The notes beneath the pieces were generated by a model. The model saw only the letters and a program-made list of their open reading frames with translations, did not search any database and had not been told where the DNA came from. The translations under genes were made by a program, and so were the position numbers. A stretch of DNA of 64,000 bases from Hyparrhenia diplandra (taxonomy: Eukaryota > Streptophyta > Magnoliopsida > Poales > Poaceae): positions 1 to 64,000 of the forward strand of contig JADLZK010002599.1 of assembly GCA_015847255.1 (NCBI GenBank), in the 5' to 3' direction. How positions within the stretch are numbered: position 1 is the first letter of the stretch; each line of letters opens with the position of its first letter. Of the stretch, positions 46,791 through 58,131 are shown one piece after another.

Positions 46791-47289
46791 TGGCGGGATC
46801 GGCGCCACTAAGGCCGTCTTCTGGACAAGGCCTTCCGGACAAGCATCTCGCTCAAGACAGGCGTGGCGGCGGATCCAACTCGTGGCCTTGCTGTACAAGT
46901 TTGCGGGGAGGGGCGAAGCCAAGGGAGCAGCACAGGTCTGAGACGGTGCTGCCCCCAGTGACGATGACCAAGCATAGGATGCCCGACTCTTACATCGAGA
47001 GCATCAAGAAACGTTCGATGCGGAAGATTAGTCCTCTCCCCGACTCCATGTACCAAGACAACCCCAAGTTGAGAGAGTTTCTCCAGGACACCAAAGCCGA
47101 GCTCGACACCTGGGTCGACTGCAGGAGGAGGATCGCCTGCGGCAGCACAAGGAGCAGGGGTACGCTGAGATCGGCGTCGACTACACGGATGGCGTCCCTG
47201 AAGCTTTACATTCTTCCCAAGCAGGCTGTTGAGGTGGAGGGCAAGTGAGTGCATTGTGCCTTCGTTGGTGGTGGTGTTTATTCTGCATC

Positions 47290-47530
47290 TACTCTCTCCG
47301 TCCCAAATTAAAAGCAGTTTTTTGGGTGTTCGTGCCAAAAGTTTCGACTCGATTTGTCAAAAATACATACAAGATTTAAATCTCTAAATAAATTTGTTAA
47401 AAAACTAGATCAAAATATCTTTCTAATGATACTAATTATGTAATATAAATATTATCCTATTTTAATATATAATTGCCGACATTTTTTCTCGGAAAGCGAG
47501 AACTACGTTTATTCCGGGACGGAGCGAGTA
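47290..47530. mobile_element. Stowaway-type MITE
   Basis: It starts TA-CTCTCTCCGTCCC and ends GGGACGGAGCGAG-TA. The termini are inverted repeats with TA target duplications, the body is AT-rich and the length is about 240 bp. Confidence 0.82.
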
Positions 47531-48047
47531 TCTGTGTATCTATTAGTATATGTTACTGCTATTATCTGGTACTGGTATGTGATGATATTACTATTCTGTT
47601 GATGTGGTGAACTATTGGTTATCTATCTATCTATTAGCATGTGGTGTTACTACATTGCTGAATTTTATTTTTTTATTTTTAGAAAAATAGCCTTTCGAAA
47701 AAGACTGGTTGCCTTCCTCTTCCTCTACACTCCTCCAGCCCCTGCCGCAATCAGGGCTTCTCGTCCGTCGTCATCGTCGCCGATGGATCGATCTGACTTC
47801 TGAGTATCTACGCCATTACAATTTGAGCATGCCATTACAATTTGAGCATACACAGGTGGTCGCGATCCGTCAAGAGACATGCAAAACAGGAAAAGCAAGA
47901 GTATTGATCTGCAGTTGTGGAAAAGATTCATTCAGACTTTCTTCCTCCTCTCTCTGAGTAATATACAGCAGCGTACATAGCAGAGAACAACCACACCAAC
48001 TCCCAAGCGGATAGCAACAAGTCACCATCACCGCCACCACATCGGCA
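47531..48047. other. Spacer, no gene recognised
   Basis: No supported feature. The part nearest 48047 is probably the 3' UTR of the DUF761-like gene on the minus strand. AATTTGAGCATGCCATTAC is followed by a partial repeat near 47834. Confidence 0.35.
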
Positions 48048-48568
48048 TCAGCAGAAGCGCACGTTTTCTGCCATCCAAACTCTGTTCATCCTCCGAATGA
48101 ACTCCTCGGCCCGCGTCATGAGCTCATCCTCTACCTCATCGTCACCGCATTCCTCTTGTACCATATCGATATCGTCCTCTGCTCCGCTGCTTTTTCTCGC
48201 TTGCCTTCACCTGGACATCATCTGTGCCAACGTCGGCGACGGCGACGCACCCCTTTGAGGCGGCCGTCGGCTTCGTGAGCACAGCTGTGCCTGTGCTCGA
48301 CGACGCTAGCGGCAGCCGCTGGAGTCGGACTCTCCCGTCCTCGGCCGCTCCTCTTCCTTCCGTGCACCTGAATGCCATCCAGCGTTTCAGCTTCGGCGGC
48401 TCCCGGCGTCCACTCTCCGCGGCCGCCGAGGAGGAGGACGGCGATGATGAGGTGGGAGAAGCAGAAGGCCAGTAGCGACGGGCTGGACGCCCAGAGAGTA
48501 ATCAGCTCCACAGTCGAGCTCAGCATATTCTTGTGCTGTGCGTTGGGTTTTGGAAGAGGCCTGATCAA
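48048..48568 (-). CDS. DUF4408/DUF761 'cotton fibre'-type protein (frame disrupted)
   Basis: A small plant-specific family of unknown biochemical role. The N terminus (first Met at 48568, alternative at 48526) reads MLSSTVELITLWASSP, then LLAFCFSHLIIAVLLLGG, a membrane segment typical of DUF4408. The C terminus, on a shifted frame, reads EDELMTRAEEFIRRMNRVWM then AENVRFC-stop (TGA at 48050-48048), which is the DUF761 end motif. The middle, TAVLTKPTAASKGCVAV with VGTDDVQVKA, is in a third frame. Two shifts (about 48320-48345 and 48180-48200) separate the parts. Expected length is about 160-175 aa, single exon. A TATATAT box lies at 48636-48642. Confidence 0.72.
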
Positions 48569-48635
48569 AATGAAGGCAAGTTTTCAGAAGTCAGGTGGTG
48601 GTATTGGATGATGAACGATATTGGCGCCTCGAGCC

Positions 48636-48642
48636 TATATAT
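48636..48642 (-). promoter_or_regulatory. Candidate TATA box of the DUF761-like gene
   Basis: ATATATA on the minus strand, 68-116 bp before the two possible start codons. The spacing suits a short 5' UTR. Confidence 0.45.
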
Positions 48643-49490
48643 GTCCCTGTAGTTCGGATTCGAAACCCCGAAGTGTGCAGAGGAAGATTCTGCACCCGTG
48701 GTCTTCCCGCGCAATGTCTTGGCATCCAAGCTGCCGGAAGCCTGGAACGTGTCCACACTCATGAACACTGGAAAATGGTCATCGTGGTAGTAGCTCAAAA
48801 AAAGGGTGCAAGTGGCGACCACATGCACATGGGTGGAGTGCTGAGACTGGGGAGTCTTCCCAGGGAAGAAAGCCAGGAGGACGATCGTCGCGTATCGGCG
48901 AAATGGATTTGGCGCGTGCAGAGGCAGCTCGAGGTATCAATAAACTAAAAAAAATCGGCAAATCGCATTGTGTGACTCCTTTTAAAATTAAAATTGTAGT
49001 TGCCACTCGTTCATTCCGCGAAGTCTGAAAAAAAAAGCCATGATGGAGACGGGAGATCTGATACGGCGGGGTCATTTTGCAAAAAAAAAAAGCCATCATG
49101 AAAACGGGCTGAAAGGACACGTTGTACATGCCCTTAAAAAAAAAAAAAACAGCTCACAATGCCTCTCATGTAAAGCGGCCTTTTCATTCTGACATGTCTG
49201 GTTGGGAAAAAAAAATCTGATAAAAATGACTTGTTCGTCACGTCCACGGATGTAAGGCATAGCCCCATGGATGGAGCCAGCAGTGGGGCGGGTGCCGGGT
49301 GGGGCTCTAGCCTCCCCTAAAATCCGGTAATCAAGGTTAATTACTATATTAAAAATAAAAAATTATCATTAAATCTTCATACAAATTAACATCTCCTTTG
49401 TTTCAGCCCCACTTAAAAAATTTTCAGGCTTAGTCACGTGATAGCCCTAAGGCTGCATATAGCTATGCCGTTCATTCTTTTTTCTCATTA
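48643..49490. other. Intergenic region, no gene recognised
   Basis: Contains four short poly-A tracts (near 48948, 49028, 49080 and 49136) but no coding similarity or terminal repeats that I can delimit. Confidence 0.4.
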
Positions 49491-50129
49491 GACTATCTCC
49501 AACTAAACATGCAAAAAATAAGACCCACTCCATGGTATACGTCCCAGTACAGTGTAAGCGTGTCTCCCCAAATCTTATCTTCTCCAACAGATACCCGAGC
49601 AAGGCTCCCCAAATCCTAAAAAAATCCTCTCGACGCGGATGCCGCGACGGTGAGGCTGGGAGCAACGCGGATGCCGTGCTGGCGGAGCAGGGGATGGGGG
49701 GAGCTCGCAGACGAGGCGGCCCACCCGGACGCCCGGCGCGCCCCTATGGTCGAGCTCCTCTCCGATGATTGGGTGGCCGGGGTAGCCACTCCGGCCGGCC
49801 GGCGGCGTGCGGCGAGCAATACCCCGGCCGGCGGGTAGCTGGGCGGCGGCGTACCCGCCGGCAAGCATCTGCGGGCGGCGAGCAGGCAGCCGCAAGGCCT
49901 CGCTGGATCGCCTCGTCGTTCGGGCCACCTCACCGGACGCTCCATGGGCCCACCACTACGTGCGGCGTGAGGTTGCGTCGTGAGGAGAGAGGCGACGCAA
50001 CTTTGCGCCTCGAATCGTCTCGGACACAAAGTGAGTGCGGTGATTGCATCGTCCGTTGGGCGTTTTTAGCAGCGAAAAACGCCGCACACCGACTCTTTTG
50101 CCATTTGCGCTCTCTCGTTGGAGACAGCC
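49491..50129. mobile_element. PIF/Harbinger-like non-autonomous element with GC-rich interior
   Basis: The left end GACTATCTCCAAC and the inverted right end GGCTGTCTCCAAC are flanked by TTA (49488-49490 and 50130-50132), the usual Harbinger target duplication. The interior, about 49640-50050, is much richer in GC than the ends. It holds open frames without recognisable identity. It may carry captured sequence. Confidence 0.55.
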
Positions 50130-51149
50130 TTAGACAATGATTATGGAGCGTTGTGCGGATTGCAGATCTAGAAACACTTTGACAAAGGCATAGATAAACT
50201 ATGTTTTGTTAGTTTTAGTCACTAAATATGTACACAAATTTCTAATAAAACTTATGTTCCTTAAAATTATTGGCGTGTGCGTTAGCTTAGATTAGATTGG
50301 TGGATAGTGAAATCTGACAAATTCAGTACCAAACAAAACCTACCAAAGATAAATAAAGAGCAAAGTCTTGTATATATATTAGGAGTGTGCGCTGCAAAGT
50401 GTAACGCGGAAAGAGTGGATTGTATTGTTCCGAACGGACAGGCAACAACAACCGCGACATGTTGGCATTTTTTTTTTTTTTTTTTGGTGGAACTGGAGGA
50501 CATGCTGCCATTGCTCATGCGCTGTTGGTAACATTGTTACTGCCTAATCTAATCTTGTGCAAGTTAATCTCTTGAAAGAGGCGACGGTAACTCGGTCACA
50601 GCAGTTTATCGCGAAAATATGAATATGCCGGCAAAAAAAAAAAATGATAAAAAAATATGCCGACAAATAGCGAAATTATTTTGGGGGTGATCTCGGACTG
50701 TAGCTGTAGTTTTAGATTCAGCATTGGTCCTAATTATGATGCATCCATTTCGGACTTCAATCTGGGCCTTGTTGTTGGGCCGAGCTAGCTTCTGAAGATG
50801 TGGAAATCCACAGTTGTACTCATGATGCTGGAAAGCGGAAAGAGAAGCTAGATTGCGCCCTTATCACGTACTGTAGCCACATAGGAGGATCAGTGATCAG
50901 TCACAGGCAGGAAATGGGCAATCGGCCAGGGAACAGGGAAAGGCAAACCAAGCTGACAGCCGGTTGACGTGACAAAGCTGCGATAGTGCGATCCGAAGTG
51001 GCAGTTTTCGTATCATCAGTTGACATTATTATCATCAGGCCGTCCCAAAAGAGCCTGCATGGACGTAATCATTTCTCAGCATGGCCCATGTCGGCATCAA
51101 GAAATTCATCAAGAAATTCGAAGCGCAGTTCCCTTGCTTGTTTGTGTAG
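50130..51149. other. Intergenic region, no gene recognised
   Basis: AT-rich with a poly-T tract near 50470. No supported gene. Confidence 0.4.
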
Positions 51150-51396
51150 TAGTCTCTCCGTTCCACAATACTTGCAATTCTTTAACTCATATAAACTGTG
51201 TTTGACCTCTCATCTTATTCAACTTTTTTTTAATAAATATTACCACTTTTATTATGACTTATTACATCACTAAAGATATTATAATGACGTTTTGTTTGTT
51301 TTATAATTTACATAAAAAATTTGAATAAGACGAGCAGTCAAACACAGTTTATATAGTCAAAAAAAATTACAAAAGATCGTGGAAACGGAGGTAGTA
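51150..51396. mobile_element. Stowaway-type MITE
   Basis: It starts TA-GTCTCTCCGTTCCACAATA and ends ATCGTGGAAACGGAGG-TAGTA. A long inverted repeat (AAACTGTGTTTGAC on the left, GTCAAACACAGTTT on the right) makes it fold strongly. Confidence 0.75.
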
Positions 51397-51476
51397 CTTC
51401 CAGAAGTGACCGGCACCACATGTACTAGTACTTCGAGAGAAAAAATCATTAGGGACTTCCCTCCTGGGAAAGTTAA

Positions 51477-51764
51477 GGCTGTGTTTAGAGCCCAAAGATT
51501 CTCTCCAAAATTTTCTGCACTCCCATCACATCTCATCACATCGAAGATTAAACGCACCAAAAGACGCACGTCCAGGAGTACGAAATGTAAGGTTAAAAAA
51601 TAAACTAATTTACGTTTAGATGTACATTGCGAGACGATTCTTTTGAGCCTATTTACGCTATGGTAGGATAATATTTATCACAAACAAAAGCTTAAACGTC
51701 TTCTGGTATTTTCGATTCGGTACGGTGCCAAATTTTCACCAAAATTCCCAAAGTTAACACACCC
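51477..51764. mobile_element. Tourist-type MITE (Harbinger-like)
   Basis: GGCTGTGTT at the left is inverted as AACACACCC at the right (one mismatch). TAA flanks both sides (51474-51476 and 51765-51767). Length 288 bp. The GTGTTTAG..CCCAAA type start is common in grass MITEs. Confidence 0.65.
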
Positions 51765-51767
51765 TAA

Positions 51768-53300
51768 GTGTAAAATGATGATTCAGGTCGTGCTGAGATC
51801 CAGACCCTACAAGCTACAAAACTAGGACCAGAAACGTCCGGGAGAGTGACGGCCGCAAAGAGGTGGCGTTTTGGACTGGCGCGACGAAAGCATAGCATAG
51901 CGCGGGGACACGCGCGCGCACAGGCGACGCCACTCGGCCGCTCTGCCCACTCCACTACCTACAGTCACAGCCGCTGACAAATCGCACTAGTACTGCCGGT
52001 CCGCCCTGCCTTGCCTCATGCCTGCCGGCTGCATGCCGCCCTGCGTGCATGTGCATGCATGAGATGAGAGAACTGTGCGCCGCCGGTGGACTTTGCTAGC
52101 CGTTTGGCGTTGCATGCGGCATGCCCTGCCCTGCCTGAAGACCAGGCGGCGACGGGCGTCGTGATGCATGTGCTGTTTGCTCGCGGGGCCGGGGCCGGCG
52201 CGCCGCCTGACACGGCCGATCGGTGGTGGTGGTGGACGGTGGTCCTCATCGTCCGTCCATGACTTGGGTAGCAGCAACCTGAGCGAGGTTTCTATTGTCT
52301 TTGTGGCATCATGGACCTGCCTGGACCATGGGACGCCCCCCGTCCTTTGGATCTGTATCCGGCGATGGTGACAGATCGAACGCACTGCAGACTGATAACG
52401 AAGAAGTACGAACTAAGATCAGGGTATTATAGTGAAATAATTCAGATTATTTTGGCATACTAGCTAGGTCGTCGTAGCTCCATAATCTCACCCACCGACT
52501 ATCGATCCCAGCGGTCGTCTCGTCGGTGGCCGTTGAGAGCAAAATCAAATACTAGAGCTGGACACACCCGCCGCCCTAGCTCCAGTAGTTGGGTTGGGTT
52601 GGGACGTTGGGTTGATGCCTAGGACCGCATCCATCACACCCCGTGCAACTTGTACGACGCGCACACGGTGCAGTACTCTCCGCTGCTGGGGTAAAAAGCA
52701 TAGCCACGTATAGTCACCAGGGTCTTGAACGTTATAAACTCATGAGGTCATTAGTGTTATACGGCAGTAAAAACAGGGATTTTTCACTGATTTTTGCTAA
52801 AATCCATCCATAGGGGCCGGGGCGCCTGGCCCGTCAAAGAGGTCTGTATAGGTGAACTGGGGTACTGCCAGCCTGCGTCGTCGGTCAGGCAATGCAAACA
52901 GAGGGTCCCGATCCCGATCTCGCTCGCTGCTGCTTGCGGCTTTGAATCACGTCGCGTGCATGATCGATCTGACAGCTGGTTCTCGTGTGATTCGGCGGTG
53001 CCCGACCGGGGTAGGCCACGACGTACTGTACCCGTCCCTCCCTGCGAGTATCAATGCGAGCGATCGATGCAGCGACGACGTACAGTTGAAGGCAATAGGT
53101 TAGGTGCCGGTCCTTCAGTACTCGTCTAGTACCTGTCTACCTAGCTGTATCGCTGTCGACGACACCGTATCTGTACATCAGCATCACTGCTTATTGATCA
53201 GCCTGCCTGCTTCTCGATCTGAAGCATGGACTGGCACATGGAACCGAACGAGCGCGAATTGACTAGGCAGCTAGATATTCGGATGTCACTTCTTCATACA
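51768..53300. other. Intergenic region, no gene recognised
   Basis: Mixed composition with GC-rich patches (52000-52260, 52830-53060). Frames are short and show no motif. Confidence 0.4.
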
Positions 53301-53379
53301 TAGTAGGCTCGATCAACTGAGTGCCGCTAGCTCGCCGAGCCTTGGGCCCGCCTCGTCAGTGACGGCCATGGACTCGCCT

Positions 53380-53620
53380 CGCCTCGCCTGGCCACGCCGG
53401 CCGTCCCCGTCGCGGCTACGCCTCGCCGCGCCGAGCTCGCCCTCGCCCTCGCCCTCGCCCTGCTCTCCCTCTCTCTGTTCTACATGGTCGCCATGGCTGC
53501 AGCAAGCTCGGCGACCGCTGTCTTGCAGGTGAGCTCGCCCCGGTCCCATACGAACGCCTTCTCGCCTCCCATCTTGCAGGTGTGCTCGCCCTCGCCCTGC
53601 TCTCCCTCTCTTTGTTATTC
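53380..53620. repeat. CTCGCC-rich low-complexity repeat
   Basis: Runs of CTCGCCCTCGCCCTCGCCCTG, then CTCTCCCTCTCT, occur at about 53434-53476 and again at about 53587-53617. They are separated by two TCTTGCAGGTG phrases. It is not clearly coding. Confidence 0.6.
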
Positions 53621-54449
53621 CTAAGTAGTTATTCCTAATGAGCATTGAAAACTTTCCCTTATCTATCGGCACAATAAGTCTTCGATTTTTTCCCTCATTT
53701 ATGCAGGTCATGTATGAATTTGGTGATTGGTCCATTGAATGCTTAATCCATGGAATGGTAAGAAGTTAATTCCCAGCAACTTGATTGTGAATTGTATTTT
53801 GATATGAGAAGATGGCAGCCATGGCCTTAATCTGGCAGCTTTGTAACAGAGCAGTGGCAGCCATGGCTTGTCCAACTTTCTGAAATTAGCATATTAGTGA
53901 GCATCGGATCTACTTGTCAATGAAAATCATTTTAATATTACACATGTTTAACATTACACTGAGTGTGATTTATATTTTGTACTTCACTACATCACTACAA
54001 CTAACAACTCCAACAGTTTGTCATTTGTGTTTGGCATTCTCAAATTTTGCCAAAAACCTCCAAAAACTTCCTCCAACAGTTTGGCATTTGGAGTTGGCAA
54101 TTTAGTGAGTGTTGGCAAATCAGGCCGTTCACGGCGCATTTGTCGCGCCTTCTGACGTTTGGCATTCACGGCCGTATTAGAAGAGGTGGAAGGGCATAAA
54201 CATAATTTTGTTTCTCTTCTAGGGTTCCTGATGTAAATTAGATCTGAGTTTGGCAATGAATTATGCAAACTGTTGGAGATGAATTCTTTTTTAACTTGTA
54301 ATTTGCATTTCACATTTGACAAATAGGAAAATTGCCAAACTATTTTTGCCAAAGCTAAGTTTGCAATGAGTTACAGATAAATTTATATCTTTGAAAGACT
54401 GAAACTACTGATCGGTCATACTCATAATATAGTATACTTTTTTTTTTTC
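53621..54449. other. Intergenic region, no gene recognised
   Basis: AT-rich. CTCCAACAGTTTG(G/T)CATTTG occurs twice (near 54009 and 54072), a MITE-like phrase without clear boundaries. Confidence 0.35.
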
Positions 54450-54860
54450 CTTTGTCAATGCTCGCCACCCCGACATTTATACGTTTTACCCCTTCTTCTT
54501 TAATATCGTCTCATCTTTAGTCCTTTCCCTAGTGGCACCCATGTATCCTCTTGCGACTATAAAAGGGGTCCTTTGGCCACCGGGAGAAGGCAAGCAACTC
54601 AGTTACACTCCACTTTCACACCACACAAACGATATTGGCATTCGCCTCAATCGGGGACACGGGACCCCGCTCCCTCTCTCAACCCGCTTGTACTCGCGTC
54701 CGATCACGAGCCTTGAGCTCAGATAGTGACCCCGGCTAGACTAGGGAGCCCTGATTTTCCCCAAACCAAAGATAAACTATGTGTTATTGTCCCTTGAGTT
54801 AGGCCATCGTTGCACACATTAGCGGTCGATTCTTTGTGGCCGTGGTATTAGACCACGACA
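54450..54860 (+). repeat. LTR fragment or solo LTR with TATA box
   Basis: A CTATAAAAGG box at 54557-54566 is followed by GAAGGCAAGCAACTCAGTTA and a CT-rich leader with a GACACGGGACCCCGC type U5. It ends ..GACCACGACA near 54860. Such a layout is typical of grass LTR retrotransposons. The left end is not resolved, and no primer site or partner LTR follows. Confidence 0.5.
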
Positions 54861-56430
54861 CCTTTCTTCTTTTTAGTTCTAGGAGGATTTTTCATTCCAC
54901 CTACAAATCGATAAGACTAGATCTTTGAAAATTAATAAGAAGAAAAACTCGAGCCTTAGCTTTGATAATCAATAATAGACGAGTTGTTCACTCATGGTCC
55001 GACTTCTCTAAGCGAGTTAATCGCAAAATCATTCATTTCGATAGGTATATTATAGCTTTTTAGGGATTACAATGTCCTAGTTTCTACTGACCCGATACAA
55101 TACCATTTCAACACATACTTCTCATAATGCGATATAGGAAGTCACTTAAGGCCGCAATGGAAGATGCACAGATGTAACATATCTGCTCATCACGAGAGCA
55201 TAGATAGACAACACCTAGCGGAACTATATCTCATAGAACAAACAACCGACATTAGTCCTTGAAAATGATAGAACTCATACACAAGCAACAACCGTAGTAC
55301 AACAATGGAAGAATGCGGATGTGCATCACACAAAAAAAAAATTCAAAGGGCTCAAAGCTATATTTATGTCAGATAAGAAATTACAATGTGTATATTACAA
55401 CTTGTAGTATCTGTACACCTTGCTATAACAAAGCAGTTCAAAATAAAAGAGCCTTCTTATTACTACGCAATTCGTTTTCAAAGCTACAAAGCTTCCTAAC
55501 TTGCGTTACGGGGTTTGGACTCGATGAGCTTCCTTGCAATCAGATGTGGGACGCTCCTTCACTACATCACTACAGAAAAAAATACATGGAAGTCTAAAGT
55601 TAGAGATTGATACAATTGACTATTCACATCCGGCGGTGCGGCACTATATACACGGACTCAATCTATATACGGAGATGTGAGGCAACTAATTTTCTGAATA
55701 TAACAGAGCAATTGAGATAAAAAAAAAAAAGAAGAAGAAGAAGAAAATAAAAATGCTACTGTCACCACAAAGCAATATATGTTTTTTTAAGAATCTGAAG
55801 CAGTATATGTAAGTTCTGTCAATACAAAACAGGGCACACAAGCTGCATTCGTGAAACACGCTAAAGGAAATAAACTATTGAAACGATGAATATCAAATGA
55901 TGACTTAAATAGCTCGTTCACTTTTGCTTGAAAATGACACAACACAATTGAGTTGGAATTAACCCCAAGCTGCTCCTGCTGGCGTCTGCTTGAAAGACAA
56001 GAGCATGGTCTCTGAAGCAGCAAATGCACAAAGTGTAACTTGTAATATTCAGGTATGAGATTGATGCAAGTAATAATCAATGATAAATCGATTGTAACAT
56101 TATAGGACCATTCACGGATCATTCTAACCTGAAGATGCACTACTTATCGAATGTCGAAATACAATTGCTGAACAGTGCAAGAAATCATAGAGCAGTTTCT
56201 ATAATTTTGGACTCCGTACCAAGAAACTATTCTCCACAAAGTGCAATTTTTGTATATGAAGTCTACAGAGAAAATCAACCAATCTTCTTCTCTCCCGTAG
56301 GCTGGATCTTTTGGGCCACGAACCGCGAGGAGAGACAAAGGAAAGGTGTTAGCGTCGGTCGCTTGTAGCTCGACGGCGATCGGCAACTCACGACATCGCT
56401 CAAGAACACACGATCGGCAACATACTTGTA
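54861..56430. other. Region without recognised gene
   Basis: The part up to about 55600 may be further retrotransposon sequence. The part 55600-56430 has no recognisable coding or transposon signature. Its end is cut abruptly by the LTR element at 56431. Confidence 0.35.
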
Positions 56431-58110
56431 GCTTACCCGTTATTTGTCCCACGGGATGTGTCACCCTGAAATTTCAAAATTAGATTTCATTTAAGGGGAA
56501 GGATCTTCACATCCCACATGTTTATGATCATTTCTTCGCATCATTAGCAAGCATCCTTGCATTGCATATGTTGTTTATGGCATTTATGTTATGCACATAT
56601 GATGTTTCCTATGTTATCTAAAATGGTGTTAATGTTGATTGTTGTTTATGTTTCAACGCTAAGTCTATGTGTACTTTGTTCGAACCTTAGTCCAACTAGA
56701 ATATTATGTGTAAGTTTTTGACCCGGCTTATGTTGTACCGTGTGGAACCATGCCAAGTCTTTGTTGGACTTCTTAGACGTTTCTTCAAAAGAGGAGCCCA
56801 TTTGCTATATAATCTCTCTTTGATCTCTAAAACTTCCTTGGCTTTGATCTTGAAATCACCTTCATATTGATTCCACACCTTGAAACTTTCTTTAGTTGTT
56901 ATCTTTCCCTTGTAAATCCTTGATTACCACTAATCTTTATCACATGGATTCTCTCCGTGGTTGTGGTTTTGACCGTGGTGTTATGATTAATGTTTTTAAT
57001 CATGATCCATTACAAAACTACACTAAGCATTCCCTTGCCATGATTTTCCTTGGTCATTTAACTTTATTCTATCCGAGGGGCGGTATATCGGATCGGTTGC
57101 TTTGTAAGTTCTTACGAAAGTTACAAGAAAAGGGAACCCCTCGAAGAGCAAGTCACCGACATCAACATTAACGGACTACAAGAAGTAGTAGATAAGGGAC
57201 TCTCGCTTAACCATTTCTCAAAGTCGGGATCAGCGTGGCATCTTTTTGCCGCCACGTGTTTTTCGAACGTCGTGAGCATCCCGGCCCCTCTCGCGCTCGT
57301 TTTTCGTGTTGCGGTTTCATTGTGTCTCCTTTGCACCACGCCCTCTTTCTTCCTCTCTTTGTGTGCCATGTTTGCCCGTAGCTCTTGCCGTTACACCATA
57401 CGTAACCCCTCCTTGGCCGGTCCTTTGCTTGCCTCCACGTCGCGGGAATTACGTCACCCAATACTTAAGCACAGAGCACACCATAGTTGGTGGAGAAGAT
57501 TGAATAGTTCTCTGTGACGCAAACACTGGAGTGTGTGGATCAGCTTCCTAACAGAAAGGATGGTAGGACTATGAGTGCTATTGGTCAAGTCATTAGAGGC
57601 GAAGAAACGGAAAACTCTCTAGAGGTACTTCGTGTTCTTTTGCAGTAAAGGTTTCTATGAGTTGCTTATTGACATTGGATTGAAAGCTAAACATTTTTGG
57701 GTAACTTGACTTCAAAGAATAGTTCAGTTGAATTACCTGTCACAAGGAAGACGGATGCATTAAGAATCAAGTGGCTAATTGATTTAATTGGAGTAAAAAT
57801 TTATACGAGGCACCTTGTACAGTTTTGAGTGGGGGTGATCAGGGGTCTTCGGTGAGAAGATTTCCCATCCGAACTCAAAGACTGGACAAGCCAGATATGC
57901 AAGGAAAGGTAACGATGTTTCATGGGAGTCAATGAAGGAAATTCTATAGATAAAAACCTTTATGAAGAGCAAGTATCAGAGAGTTGCTTGACCTAAATTT
58001 TATCTTTCCGATGTTGCAACTAAGTGGTGTGTTGCTATCATCAAAGCAAGATCAAGGGTAACATGCTTTCGTTTCACTTAAAAGTCTTCTATCCCAAATC
58101 TCGGGACGAG

Positions 58111-58131
58111 ATTTATTTAAGGGGGAAGGAC
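58111..58131 (+). other. Polypurine tract of the LARD-like element
   Basis: TTTAAGGGGGAAGGAC directly precedes the LTR start TGTAACACCCC at 58132. Confidence 0.8.

Larger units (their letters stand above)
46249..47250 (+). pseudogene. Degenerate hypothetical gene with internal tandem repeats
   Basis: The ATG at 46249 has a strong context (CCATGGCGG) and opens MAEEVTRVLGKMQLDTE. It runs into about three 33-bp repeats (46279-46380) and then 42-bp repeats (about 46600-46790) encoding variants of EIGDTKAAAGSSTP. Related phrases VTKAELNEEV and VTKARPLNKEV precede them. Further on, VTMTKHRMPDSYIESIKKR and LREFLQDTKAELDTW look like genuine coding sequence. The frame shifts repeatedly. I do not recognise the family. 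It could be a repeat-expanded grass-specific gene or a transposon-borne fragment. Confidence 0.35.
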
